Assembly: GCF_014831675.1 (NCBI RefSeq)
Contig: NZ_VJXY01000036.1
Location: 1-64,000 of the forward strand
Direction: 5' to 3'
Source of the DNA: Komarekiella delphini-convector SJRDD-AB1
GTDB lineage: Bacteria > Cyanobacteriota > Cyanobacteriia > Cyanobacteriales > Nostocaceae
Length of the DNA: 64,000 nucleotides
Shown here: piece after piece, positions 27,117-35,169 of the stretch
How positions within the stretch are numbered: the first letter of the stretch is position 1
How the letters are laid out: the number at the start of each line of letters is the position of its first letter
The notes under the pieces: generated by a model
Database searches by the model: none
What the model was told of the DNA's origin: nothing
The model's input: only the letters and a program-made list of their open reading frames with translations
Made by a program: the position numbers and the translations under genes

Positions 27117-28838
27117 GTGGGTCAGTATCAAACTGCTCAGCTAAAGCAGTATAATCCAGACGCGATCGCTCGTTACTATCGTTACCGTCCCTGGCAAGCT
27201 TGGGGGCGACTGCTAAGAATTATCTGGTCTTTTACAGGATTTATACTCAGTCTTAAGTGGGACGAATGGCAAGATCAAGTTGAGCAGAACAAGGTAAAAC
27301 GAGCTATCCAGTTGCGAGAACTGCTCACCCGCCTCGGCCCTACTTTTATTAAAGTTGGTCAAGCCCTCTCTACTCGGCCTGACCTCATACGCAAAGATTT
27401 CTTAGAGGAACTGGTAAAGCTGCAAGATCAGTTGCCACCTTTTGATAGTGCGATCGCCTACCAGATGATCGAAACTGAACTAGACCGCCCAATTCACGAA
27501 AGTTTTAGCGAACTTTCTCCGACGCCAGTAGCGGCTGCGAGTTTGGGTCAAGTCTACCGAGGTCGTTTGGTGAGTGGCGAAGAAGTCGCTGTAAAAGTAC
27601 AACGCCCCAACTTACGCCCAGTTCTGACACGCGACCTGTATTTAATGCGTTGGGCAGCAGGTTGGCTAGCTCCCTGGTTGCCCCTGAATCTCGGTCACGA
27701 CCTAACTTTAATTGTGGACGAGTTCGGGACTAAATTATTTGAAGAAATCGACTATATCAATGAAGGTCGCAACGCCGAAAAATTTGCTAGTAACTTCCGC
27801 AACGACCCGCAAGTCAAAGTTCCAGCTATTTACTGGCGTTACACCAATACTCACGTTTTAACCCTGGAATGGATTAACGGCTTCAAGCTAACAGATACTC
27901 AACGCATCAGAGAAGCAGGTTTAGACCCAGAAGCAATTATCCAAATTGGTGTTACTTCGGGTTTGCAACAGTTGTTAGAACACGGCTTCTTCCATGCTGA
28001 TCCCCATCCCGGCAATTTGTTCGCCATACCCGATGGTCGGATGGCTTACATTGACTTCGGCATGATGGATCAATTAGAGGAAAACACCAAAGAAACGCTG
28101 GTGGATGCCTTAGTGCATCTTGTAAATAAAGACTACATGGATTTAGCCGAAGACTTTGTAAAATTGGGTTTTTTAACGCCAGACACGAATATTTGCCCAA
28201 TTGTGCCAGCATTAGAAGCGGTGCTAGGAAACGCCATTGGTAAAAATGTCAAGGATTTTAACTTCAAAACTATTACCGATGAATTCTCGGAGTTGATGTA
28301 CGAATATCCTTTCCGAGTTCCGGCAAAGTTTGCTTTGATTATTCGTTCGCTGGTAACACAAGAAGGTATCGCTCTGAGCCTCAACCCGAATTTTAAAATT
28401 GTCGAGGTAGGTTATCCATACATAGCACGACGGTTGCTAACAGGGGAATCGCCAGAATTGCGGCGGCGCTTACTCAATGTGTTATTTAAAAATGGTAAAT
28501 TCCAGTGGCAGCGTTTAGAAAATTTAATTGCGATCGCTCGTACTGATGGCAACTTTGATGTCTTACCCACAGCACAGATGGGATTTCAATATCTGCTGTC
28601 GGATGAAGGCAAGTTTCTCCGGCGTCAGTTGGTGCTTGCGATTACTGAAGATGACCGCCTCCACACCGAAGAAGTCCAACGTCTGTGGAATCTGGTTAAA
28701 GATGACTTACAGCCAAATCGTTTATTCAATTTAGCGATCGGGCTTTTAAGTGATTTATCTAGAGAAGGCGCAGCAGCTATTTTACCAAAAGCTACTTTCC
28801 TTGTGCCTTTTGCAGGACAGTCAGCAAGTAAAAAGTAA
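27117..28838 (+). CDS. ABC1/UbiB (AarF)-family atypical kinase
   Basis: This 573-residue UbiB-like protein belongs to a family tied to isoprenoid-quinone (ubiquinone/plastoquinone) and tocopherol metabolism. The signature KxGQ motif is in FIKVGQALSTRPDLI. The ABC1-specific Ala-rich loop is PVAAASLGQVYRGRL, the VAIK-like lysine is in EVAVKVQRP, the catalytic loop is HGFFHADPHPGN and the DFG-equivalent is YIDFGMMD. The start is GTG 27117, giving the usual N-terminus; no ATG lies near. The C-terminus is hydrophobic, which suggests membrane association. In cyanobacteria such proteins act in photosynthetic membranes; the exact role is unknown. It is not in an obvious operon, but a small membrane protein follows after 52 bases. 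Confidence 0.93.
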   Translation: MGQYQTAQLKQYNPDAIARYYRYRPWQAWGRLLRIIWSFTGFILSLKWDEWQDQVEQNKVKRAIQLRELLTRLGPTFIKVGQALSTRPDLIRKDFLEELVKLQDQLPPFDSAIAYQMIETELDRPIHESFSELSPTPVAAASLGQVYRGRLVSGEEVAVKVQRPNLRPVLTRDLYLMRWAAGWLAPWLPLNLGHDLTLIVDEFGTKLFEEIDYINEGRNAEKFASNFRNDPQVKVPAIYWRYTNTHVLTLEWINGFKLTDTQRIREAGLDPEAIIQIGVTSGLQQLLEHGFFHADPHPGNLFAIPDGRMAYIDFGMMDQLEENTKETLVDALVHLVNKDYMDLAEDFVKLGFLTPDTNICPIVPALEAVLGNAIGKNVKDFNFKTITDEFSELMYEYPFRVPAKFALIIRSLVTQEGIALSLNPNFKIVEVGYPYIARRLLTGESPELRRRLLNVLFKNGKFQWQRLENLIAIARTDGNFDVLPTAQMGFQYLLSDEGKFLRRQLVLAITEDDRLHTEEVQRLWNLVKDDLQPNRLFNLAIGLLSDLSREGAAAILPKATFLVPFAGQSASKK

Positions 28839-28890
28839 AACATCAGAATTTGCATAGCATATCTTGTTTTAATATCATTCAGGAGTTTTA

Positions 28891-29265
28891 ATGTACTATT
28901 TCCCTCTGCAACCCCCCTATTTTCTATTACTTGTTGGCTTTTTAGCAGCATTAACTTCTGGTTTGGCGTTATCTGGTACTTTAAAAGTAATTGTGCAGAA
29001 ATGGCCAAGCGAGCGTACCGAAACTACTAAACCAAGTTCCTCATTAAAACAATTGTTTGTGCCATTTATTGGCATAACTGGCGGTGTTTGCTTATTTCTC
29101 TCTTCAGGTTTAGAGATATTTGGCTTTCCCTCATTGCTAGCTTTAGGAGTTGGTCTACCTGTTAGTCTGCTTACTTGTTTGTTAGTTTGGTTGCAGTTGG
29201 GAAGTATGCTAACCTTTGCCGAACGCCGAGGAATGCAATCTTTAGATTTAGATTCTTTCTCTTAG
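28891..29265 (+). CDS. Conserved-looking small membrane protein of unknown function
   Basis: This 124-residue protein is predicted to have three to four transmembrane segments: YFLLLVGFLAALTSGLALSG at the N-terminus, then LFVPFIGITGGVCLFLSSGL and a long hydrophobic run ending with VWLQLGSML. The C-terminal tail is short and acidic/serine-rich. No enzyme motif is visible. It follows the ABC1 kinase by 52 bases on the same strand, so the two may be co-transcribed. Hypothetical, but the even codon use and hydrophobic layout suggest a real gene. Confidence 0.7.
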   Translation: MYYFPLQPPYFLLLVGFLAALTSGLALSGTLKVIVQKWPSERTETTKPSSSLKQLFVPFIGITGGVCLFLSSGLEIFGFPSLLALGVGLPVSLLTCLLVWLQLGSMLTFAERRGMQSLDLDSFS

Positions 29266-29736
29266 AGATAAGACAAGACGCTTTTAATTAGACTTATTGC
29301 AAAAATACGAATAAGCGAAAAAATAACCACAGAGAGAAGTCGGAGCGGCGGCTTCCGCCGATGGTCTGTATCACTGCCGAGAGGCGCAAAGCCTTGCGCC
29401 TCTCCCTTGTGTCTAAAGGACACAAGGCAACCGTTCTGAAAGAACGGTTGGGCAGTAAGACCCGCATAGCGATCTGAACTTCGGTGTAAACACTGATAAA
29501 TACCGATGAATTAAGACATCATTAGATGCGCTTGTGGGGAATAATGAAAATGAGGTTGGAACGATTTTGCATGGTTTCAGCCTCTATTTTTGTAGGAGGT
29601 TTACCGATTCAATTAATGATTGCAACAAATCCTTTGGTAGAGAAGTTACATTGCAACGTCTCGACATGGTCTATCTGTCACATTCTTTTCTTAAATTGGT
29701 ATAACTTGACCCGCTAGCTAAATCAAGAGGGGATGG
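29266..29736. other. Intergenic region with a four-way-junction palindrome cluster
   Basis: An ORF of 63 codons at 29526 has no recognisable product and is not called. The main content is the structured element at 29346-29463, described separately. The rest is AT-rich. Confidence 0.5.
29373..29456. repeat. 84-nt perfect four-way-junction element (three abutting hairpins in an outer stem)
   Basis: The outer stem is ACTGCC (29373-29378) with GGCAGT (29451-29456). Inside are three perfect hairpins with no linker bases: GAGAGGCGCAA/TTGCGCCTCTC (29379-29404, 11 bp, loop AGCC), CCTTGTGTC/GACACAAGG (29405-29427, 9 bp, loop TAAAG) and CAACCGTTCT/AGAACGGTTG (29428-29450, 10 bp, loop GAA). All 72 non-loop bases are paired. 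A further GGTCT/AGACC pair lies outside, and another hairpin (CGGCGG/CCGCCG, 29346-29360) is just upstream. Probably a Nostoc-type miniature interspersed repeat; function unknown. Confidence 0.75.
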
Positions 29737-31086
29737 ATGAAGAATAGCCGCGTTGTCATTGTTGGCGCTGGATTCGGTGGGTTGCAAGCTGCCCAATGTT
29801 TAGCTGATTCTGGTGCAGATGTATTGTTAATTGATCGCAACAACTATCACACCTTCATACCGCTGTTGTATCAAGTTGCAACAGGTCAACTAGAACCTGA
29901 GTACATTGCTTACCCTATCCGCACAATTTTACGGCGATTCTCTTGCCTGTGGAATGCTAAAGAAACGAGACGGCATCGAATACCCAAAGTTCAGTTTTTG
30001 ATGGCTGAAGTTCAACAAGTTGATTTTTCAGCGCAGATCATTGAAACAGATGATTGTGTAATCAGCTACGACTTTCTCGTGCTTGCAACTGGAAGCCAAA
30101 CGCGGTTTTTAGGAGTTCCTGGAGCATCAGAATATGCCTTTTCAATGAGAACATTAGAAGAGGCAATAGCATTGCGAAATCATATTTTCTCTTGTTTTGA
30201 AAAAGCTATCCAGGAATCTGATCCATCACGACGTCAACAACTACTTACGTTTGCTATTGTAGGCGGTGGCCCAACAGGTGTTGAGATGGTCGGGGCCTTC
30301 GTTGAAATGCTTCGAGGTCACTTACGTCAGGATTATCCAACAATAGATTTAGGGCAAGTCAGGCTGATTCTTGTGCAATCAGGCGATCGCTTATTAGCTG
30401 ATTTCCCACAGAAGTTGGGAATCTACACCTACAAGCGATTACGTCAGTTGGGAGTAGAAGTTTACTTGCAAACAAGAGTCAACCAAGTAACTCTAGGATC
30501 TGTGCATCTTCAAAACAACCAAATAATTCCAACTGCAACCGTAATTTGGACAGCAGGTTTAGAAGCTAACTCTCCCGCGACATCAGAGGAGGTAGCTTTA
30601 GCAAACAAAGGAAAATTAATTGTTCATCCCACTCTACAATTGTTAGAGCAACTCCATGTCTATGCCATTGGGGATCTTGCATACCTAGAGAAAAATGGTA
30701 AACCCTTAGCTGGAATTGCGCCAGAGGCACTACAACAGGGCGTTACTGTAGCACAAAATATTAAAAGGCAGCTTCGAGGTAAATTGCCAAAACCCTTTAG
30801 CTACTTTAACAACGGAAGATTAGCGATTATTGGTTGTTATTCAGGTGTTGGAAAAATTGGCGCGTTTGCATTTACAGGTTTCTTTGCTTGGCTGATGTGG
30901 CTAGGAGTTCATTTAGTATATGTTCCTGGCTACCGCAGTCGTTTGCTGGTATTACTTACCTGGCTTCATACTTATTTATTGCGCGATCGCGCCGTTCGCT
31001 TGATTCTGTCCACTAAAAACGTTGGTATTCAAAACAGCCAAGTGCTTCCAAAACCAAAGTTAGATGTTTTTCAAAAGTCGCGTTGA
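29737..31086 (+). CDS. Type-2 NADH dehydrogenase-like FAD oxidoreductase (NDH-2)
   Basis: This 449-residue flavoprotein oxidises NAD(P)H and passes electrons to quinone at the membrane surface without proton pumping. The FAD-binding GXGXXG is in VVIVGAGFGGLQAAQCLA (residues about 6-20), followed by LLIDRNNYHTFIPLLYQVATGQLEP, a hallmark of NDH-2. The NAD site is IVGGGPTGVEMVGAF. A second FAD contact is YAIGDLAY. The C-terminal hydrophobic region (GAFAFTGFFAWLMWLGVHLV) anchors the protein in the membrane. The length is typical. The start ATG is preceded by AGAGGGGATGG, a plausible ribosome site. Confidence 0.93.
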   Translation: MKNSRVVIVGAGFGGLQAAQCLADSGADVLLIDRNNYHTFIPLLYQVATGQLEPEYIAYPIRTILRRFSCLWNAKETRRHRIPKVQFLMAEVQQVDFSAQIIETDDCVISYDFLVLATGSQTRFLGVPGASEYAFSMRTLEEAIALRNHIFSCFEKAIQESDPSRRQQLLTFAIVGGGPTGVEMVGAFVEMLRGHLRQDYPTIDLGQVRLILVQSGDRLLADFPQKLGIYTYKRLRQLGVEVYLQTRVNQVTLGSVHLQNNQIIPTATVIWTAGLEANSPATSEEVALANKGKLIVHPTLQLLEQLHVYAIGDLAYLEKNGKPLAGIAPEALQQGVTVAQNIKRQLRGKLPKPFSYFNNGRLAIIGCYSGVGKIGAFAFTGFFAWLMWLGVHLVYVPGYRSRLLVLLTWLHTYLLRDRAVRLILSTKNVGIQNSQVLPKPKLDVFQKSR

Positions 31087-31203
31087 TCTAAATTCATATA
31101 ATCGCTAAAGAAAAAATAGGCAACCTTTGCATACTAAGCAACACATCATATAGGCTGGAACACTCCGAGTATTCTATTCAGTAAATTGATTTATATAAGA
31201 GGT

Positions 31204-32238
31204 TTATTGAGTAATTCTATCCTTGAAATTGCGATAGTTGAGCTTAATGTTATTGACTTTTTGCTGAATAAAACTGCTAGTAGTCTTTTGTAAACGCATT
31301 AAGGGACTCTCAACCCTAAAACTTTGAGGTCTTAGTTCTGGCGAGGTTAAATACCGATAATGCAAAAACACATCTCTGTATGGAACGTTGACATCTTCAC
31401 CAGCGCAAAGTTGAGTAAAGGTTGATGCACCTATACTCATAAAGTGCAGATATGTCAGTCGCCGTTCTTGGTCATAAAGGATGTTATTTACCACATCAAA
31501 ATTAGAACTCCAGTGATTACCAGTCGCTTTCTCTGAGTCATGGTAAGCAAAGTTATAATATGAAATTCCGCTCCTTAATACCATGTAGTTAAATAAAGAT
31601 TGGTCAGGTGCTACTAAAGCCATTACATCAGCTTCACCAGCCTCTAATTTGTTGAGAATATCTACTAACATATCTTGAGAAAAAATATGTTTTTTAGATG
31701 CAAACCAACCAGCACAGAATATCTGAGACTGCAATTTTTCTTGATTGAAAACTTGCTTTAAAAGCTCTGGTGAACCATCAAAAATGTACTTTAAGTCAGA
31801 CTTATACTGAAAATCATTTACTACCCAATCATAATTATCTAACTTTTCATATACATAATCTATTGGCCCCATTAATAAGGTATCTGCGTCAAAATAAATA
31901 AATTTATCAAAGGGGCCATCAAATGCACAGAATTTGCGGTGCATGGGTAACTCATATAAATCAGAGAAACCCCACTCTCGCCAAGTTTTTTGTGCTCTTG
32001 GATAATTTTTCCATATCTGAGTTGCAAAGTTATCCCAATAAGTAATAGCAGCAGAGTTTTCAAATAAAGTCACATTATCTCTAGCTGCAATCTCTTCTCG
32101 CACCTTGTCTAACCGTTCATTATATGGAATTATACAAATAGGAATTTTTTTACCAGCATTAGCCTCTATGCTGTTGAGTAATGCAACTACTTGGTCATAG
32201 ACCACATCATTACCTAGGATGTAAATACCATCAGTCAT
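31204..32238 (-). CDS. GT8-like glycosyltransferase, paralogue A
   Basis: This 344-residue protein has an N-terminus (TDGIYILGNDVVYDQVVALL) shared with two neighbouring proteins. The DXD-type metal/nucleotide site is FDGPFDKFIYFDADTLLMG, typical of GT8-like folds. It resembles a cyanobacterial family named after Nostoc punctiforme Npun_R2821/R2823 (recalled, not searched). The ATG at 32238 is preceded by GGAG and aligns with the paralogues' start; an upstream in-frame start would overlap the previous gene. It is last in a run of tightly packed minus-strand genes starting at 38677. It likely decorates the same glycan as its neighbours; the sugar is unknown. Confidence 0.8.
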   Translation of the reverse strand: MTDGIYILGNDVVYDQVVALLNSIEANAGKKIPICIIPYNERLDKVREEIAARDNVTLFENSAAITYWDNFATQIWKNYPRAQKTWREWGFSDLYELPMHRKFCAFDGPFDKFIYFDADTLLMGPIDYVYEKLDNYDWVVNDFQYKSDLKYIFDGSPELLKQVFNQEKLQSQIFCAGWFASKKHIFSQDMLVDILNKLEAGEADVMALVAPDQSLFNYMVLRSGISYYNFAYHDSEKATGNHWSSNFDVVNNILYDQERRLTYLHFMSIGASTFTQLCAGEDVNVPYRDVFLHYRYLTSPELRPQSFRVESPLMRLQKTTSSFIQQKVNNIKLNYRNFKDRITQ

Positions 32239-32254
32239 CGGGATACTCCTAATA

Positions 32255-33145
32255 TTAAGTACGGGCAGAAACAAAGGGAAATAAACGGCGAGTCAGCTTT
32301 GGAATGAAGGCAAATTTACCTTCATGAAGGTAACGATAGTGTTCCCACAATTGCCAATAGGGACTACCAACTTTAATCCGCGTACCAGCCCAGTGGAGAT
32401 ATTTTAGTCGTTGTCCTCGGTCATAGAGAGCGTAATCTTGCTGTTGAAAATTTTGCGAACCTGCCCAACTACCAGGCCCGCCCCCAGGAATTTTGACGAG
32501 ATTACCACGTTTAGCAATCAGCTTCAAAACAAGGTAATTCAGAATAGGTTGGTCTGTAACTCCTTCAGAAAAATCAAAATATTCGCGATGCATTGCACAC
32601 TGGCTTAAAGCTTCATCCATCTGTTTCTCGGTAATAACTCCCTTTCTCGAAGCCCAAAAGCCGCTGTTGAAAACGTCTTCTAATTGGGCATTTGAAAAAA
32701 TTTGATGCTCTATTACAAATGGGGAAAAGACATTTCGTAGCTTGTCATTAGCATAATGATAATCGCAGCAGAAAAAATCGACTTCTGAAAGCTTGTCTAG
32801 ATTGTCTGCGATTTTTTCAAAAACGACAATATCAGTATCAATATAAATAAACTCATCTAAAGGCCCAAACCATGCCACAAGTTTACGCATTTTATTAGGT
32901 AATGCGAGGAAATCTCTATCAAAAATTTCCCCTATGCGTTTAGTTAAATTATCAAGAAGTTCTAGATTTGGGAAAACTTGCACATTATGTAAACTGGCAA
33001 GTTGCTCTGCTACCTTGTGATAGTTGTCATTAAAAGGGATAAGATAAACGGTCACTTCTTGGTCATAGTGGCGAATGCTATTGAGTAAAGCGATCGCATT
33101 ATCAATAACGCGGTCATTAGCAACTATATAAATTCCCCGACTCAT
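32255..33145 (-). CDS. GT8-like glycosyltransferase, diverged paralogue B
   Basis: This 296-residue protein shares the opening RGIYIVANDRVIDNAIALL and the central FGPLDEFIYIDTDIVVFE (DXD-type) with the genes on both sides, but is shorter and more diverged. It also has the tail pattern (RLKYLHWAG, HYRYLHEGKF) common to the three. Genes are 4 bases apart upstream and 16 downstream, so it is co-transcribed. It probably arose by tandem duplication. Catalytic activity is inferred from fold motifs only. Confidence 0.78.
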   Translation of the reverse strand: MSRGIYIVANDRVIDNAIALLNSIRHYDQEVTVYLIPFNDNYHKVAEQLASLHNVQVFPNLELLDNLTKRIGEIFDRDFLALPNKMRKLVAWFGPLDEFIYIDTDIVVFEKIADNLDKLSEVDFFCCDYHYANDKLRNVFSPFVIEHQIFSNAQLEDVFNSGFWASRKGVITEKQMDEALSQCAMHREYFDFSEGVTDQPILNYLVLKLIAKRGNLVKIPGGGPGSWAGSQNFQQQDYALYDRGQRLKYLHWAGTRIKVGSPYWQLWEHYRYLHEGKFAFIPKLTRRLFPFVSART

Positions 33146-33149
33146 AAAA

Positions 33150-34124
33150 TTATCCTTGATTAATTAACTTTAATTTTCGCAAAGCTCTTGTAAGTAAATT
33201 TGGTGGTGGAGCGTCATAACGTTTAGGAGGATTATTAAAGATTGGACGCTTCTCTGGTTCGTGTAGGTAGCGATAGTGAAGAAATAAATCTCGATAGGGA
33301 AACTCAATATTTTCTCCAGCACATACTGCTTGATTAATGTTAGGAGGAATACCAATATAATGCAGATAAGTTAGTCGAGCACCTTTATCATAAAGAATTT
33401 TGTCTTGTTCTTCAAAATGTTTAGAAGTAACAGAGCAGCCTGTTATTTCATTATTTGGTAAGTGATGAGCAAGATTATAAACTGGTGTGCCAGACCTCAT
33501 AAACATATAGTTGAGAACTGGCTGATCTCCTGTAGGATAGAGTATTTCCCTCTCGCCTGCTCTCAAGTAAGATAATAATTCTTCTAGTTTATATTGGTCA
33601 AATAAACCTTTTTTAGAAGCGTAAAATCCTGAGCAAAAAATTTCAGTCTTGAGCCGAGTTTCTTCAAAAACTTGGAGTAATTTATCTGAATTGACGTTAT
33701 AAACTTTATCTGGATATTTAAACTGAAAATCATAGACAACACAGTCGTATTCATCTAATTTTCCAAAAATAAAATCTAGTGAATTCATCACTAGAGTATC
33801 GGCATCCAGATAAACAAACCTATCAAAGGGGCCATCAAATGCACAAAAGCGTCGATGACCGCCATAAATTCTATACTTATTTTTGTTCATGCTAGCAGGA
33901 CTAGCCTCTAGCATAAATTTATCCCAGCGGTTAATTGATTCTTGATTATCGTAAATAACTACATTAGGACGTTTAGCTATTTCATCAGCAATCCGCTGCA
34001 TTTTGTCATCAAAAGGATAGATACAAACAGGAGTTTCTTTACCCAATATCACATCAATACTGTTGAGCAAAGCCAGCAGTTGATCAAAAACATAATCATT
34101 ACCAAGCGTACAAATACCATCCAT
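33150..34124 (-). CDS. GT8-like glycosyltransferase, paralogue C
   Basis: This 324-residue protein is the closest relative of paralogue A: both have the block RRFCAFDGPFDRFVYLDADT (A reads RKFCAFDGPFDKFIYFDADT), similar GDQPVLNYM/PDQSLFNYM segments and the C-terminal FPYRDLFLHYRYL pattern. The DXD-type DADT is intact. It overlaps no gene but lies 3 bases from the GT10 gene upstream and 4 from paralogue B downstream. Three adjacent paralogues suggest stepwise additions of related sugars in one glycan. Function is inferred. Confidence 0.8.
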   Translation of the reverse strand: MDGICTLGNDYVFDQLLALLNSIDVILGKETPVCIYPFDDKMQRIADEIAKRPNVVIYDNQESINRWDKFMLEASPASMNKNKYRIYGGHRRFCAFDGPFDRFVYLDADTLVMNSLDFIFGKLDEYDCVVYDFQFKYPDKVYNVNSDKLLQVFEETRLKTEIFCSGFYASKKGLFDQYKLEELLSYLRAGEREILYPTGDQPVLNYMFMRSGTPVYNLAHHLPNNEITGCSVTSKHFEEQDKILYDKGARLTYLHYIGIPPNINQAVCAGENIEFPYRDLFLHYRYLHEPEKRPIFNNPPKRYDAPPPNLLTRALRKLKLINQG

Positions 34125-34127
34125 AAT

Positions 34128-35087
34128 TTATGAGTGTTGAGTAACAAAATTTGATAACCAGTTAAGCAGATTTAATTTGTGTAATATAATTTGACGTGCT
34201 TCTGCGATCGCATCCTTGGCAGCATACCAAGCATCAGGTGTAGCAGTCACTTCTTTTATGTAGGCAATGCCTTTTTCATCTAAACTAGGCAATCTTAAAA
34301 AACTACCCGGTGGCAATAATTTATCAGCAGCCGGCCCACCGTAGTAAATTGGTAGACACCAAGCAAGCAAACTATCCCAAAGTTTCTCACTCACATACCA
34401 ATTATTATCAGCATAGTTTTCAATTGATAGATTGTAGTAGTAAGGTGCCATCCCGTACCACTTATTACTAAGTTCTCCTAATGTTTTCGCCCATACAGGT
34501 AAGTTACGCCCATACAAATCAAACTTAATTTCACTTGATTGTAAAGACTGCAAAAAGTCTAAACGCTGGCGGTGGTTAGCCGTGCGGCTAATTCCAGAAG
34601 TAATCCAACTGCATGGAGCAACCTTTTGAGGACATGGCATTTCATTTAAATCCTGAAAGGTGTTTGAGTGATACCAAATAGCAGGCATATAGTCGGAAGT
34701 GGGAGCAAAATCATCAGGCCCAGAAACGTAACCACAATACTTTTGGGCTTGTTGATAATTCTGATTGTTTATTTCTACAATTTCATCTAAAGGTGGTTCT
34801 CTAAGCAAATAAATAATTCGCTCTTTATCGACATTACGCAACAAAGAATCGATGTTTAATTCTGATGGTTGCTGTGGTTTGCGAAAACTATCTAACCAAG
34901 ATTTCTGTGGCGATTTTTGAGGAAAATCGAACTGATACATTATTAAAAAATCTGGTTTTGGTGCTAGTGCTAACATTTGCATATTGCCCCAAATTCCAAA
35001 TTGATTGGGGGTTTGTTGCCACAGCCAATCGCCTCTAGTTTCTAAACCTCGATAGCTGCTAATCATACCTATAGTTTTTATATTCAT
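34128..35087 (-). CDS. GT10-like (alpha-1,3-fucosyltransferase family) glycosyltransferase
   Basis: This 319-residue protein has the C-terminal signature of GT10: SIENYADNNWYVSEKLWDSL, then AWCLPIYYGGPAADKLLPPG, equivalent to the family's FENS...YVTEKLW...PVVYG donor-binding region. GT10 enzymes usually use GDP-fucose or related sugars; the donor here is inferred. It starts 82 bases after the stop of the upstream GT4 gene (35170) and ends 3 bases before paralogue C. Fucose-like branch addition to a surface glycan is plausible. Confidence 0.85.
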   Translation of the reverse strand: MNIKTIGMISSYRGLETRGDWLWQQTPNQFGIWGNMQMLALAPKPDFLIMYQFDFPQKSPQKSWLDSFRKPQQPSELNIDSLLRNVDKERIIYLLREPPLDEIVEINNQNYQQAQKYCGYVSGPDDFAPTSDYMPAIWYHSNTFQDLNEMPCPQKVAPCSWITSGISRTANHRQRLDFLQSLQSSEIKFDLYGRNLPVWAKTLGELSNKWYGMAPYYYNLSIENYADNNWYVSEKLWDSLLAWCLPIYYGGPAADKLLPPGSFLRLPSLDEKGIAYIKEVTATPDAWYAAKDAIAEARQIILHKLNLLNWLSNFVTQHS

Positions 35088-35169
35088 TTTATTTATTAGT
35101 TATTTGTCATTTGTTAAGAGTCAAAAGTTATTTCCATTCCTCCGCTCTCTCTATCTTTGCCATTTTCCA

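Noticed and set aside
29526-29717. 63-codon plus-strand ORF
   Set aside because: No ribosome site and no recognisable family; sits between a repeat and the NADH dehydrogenase gene.
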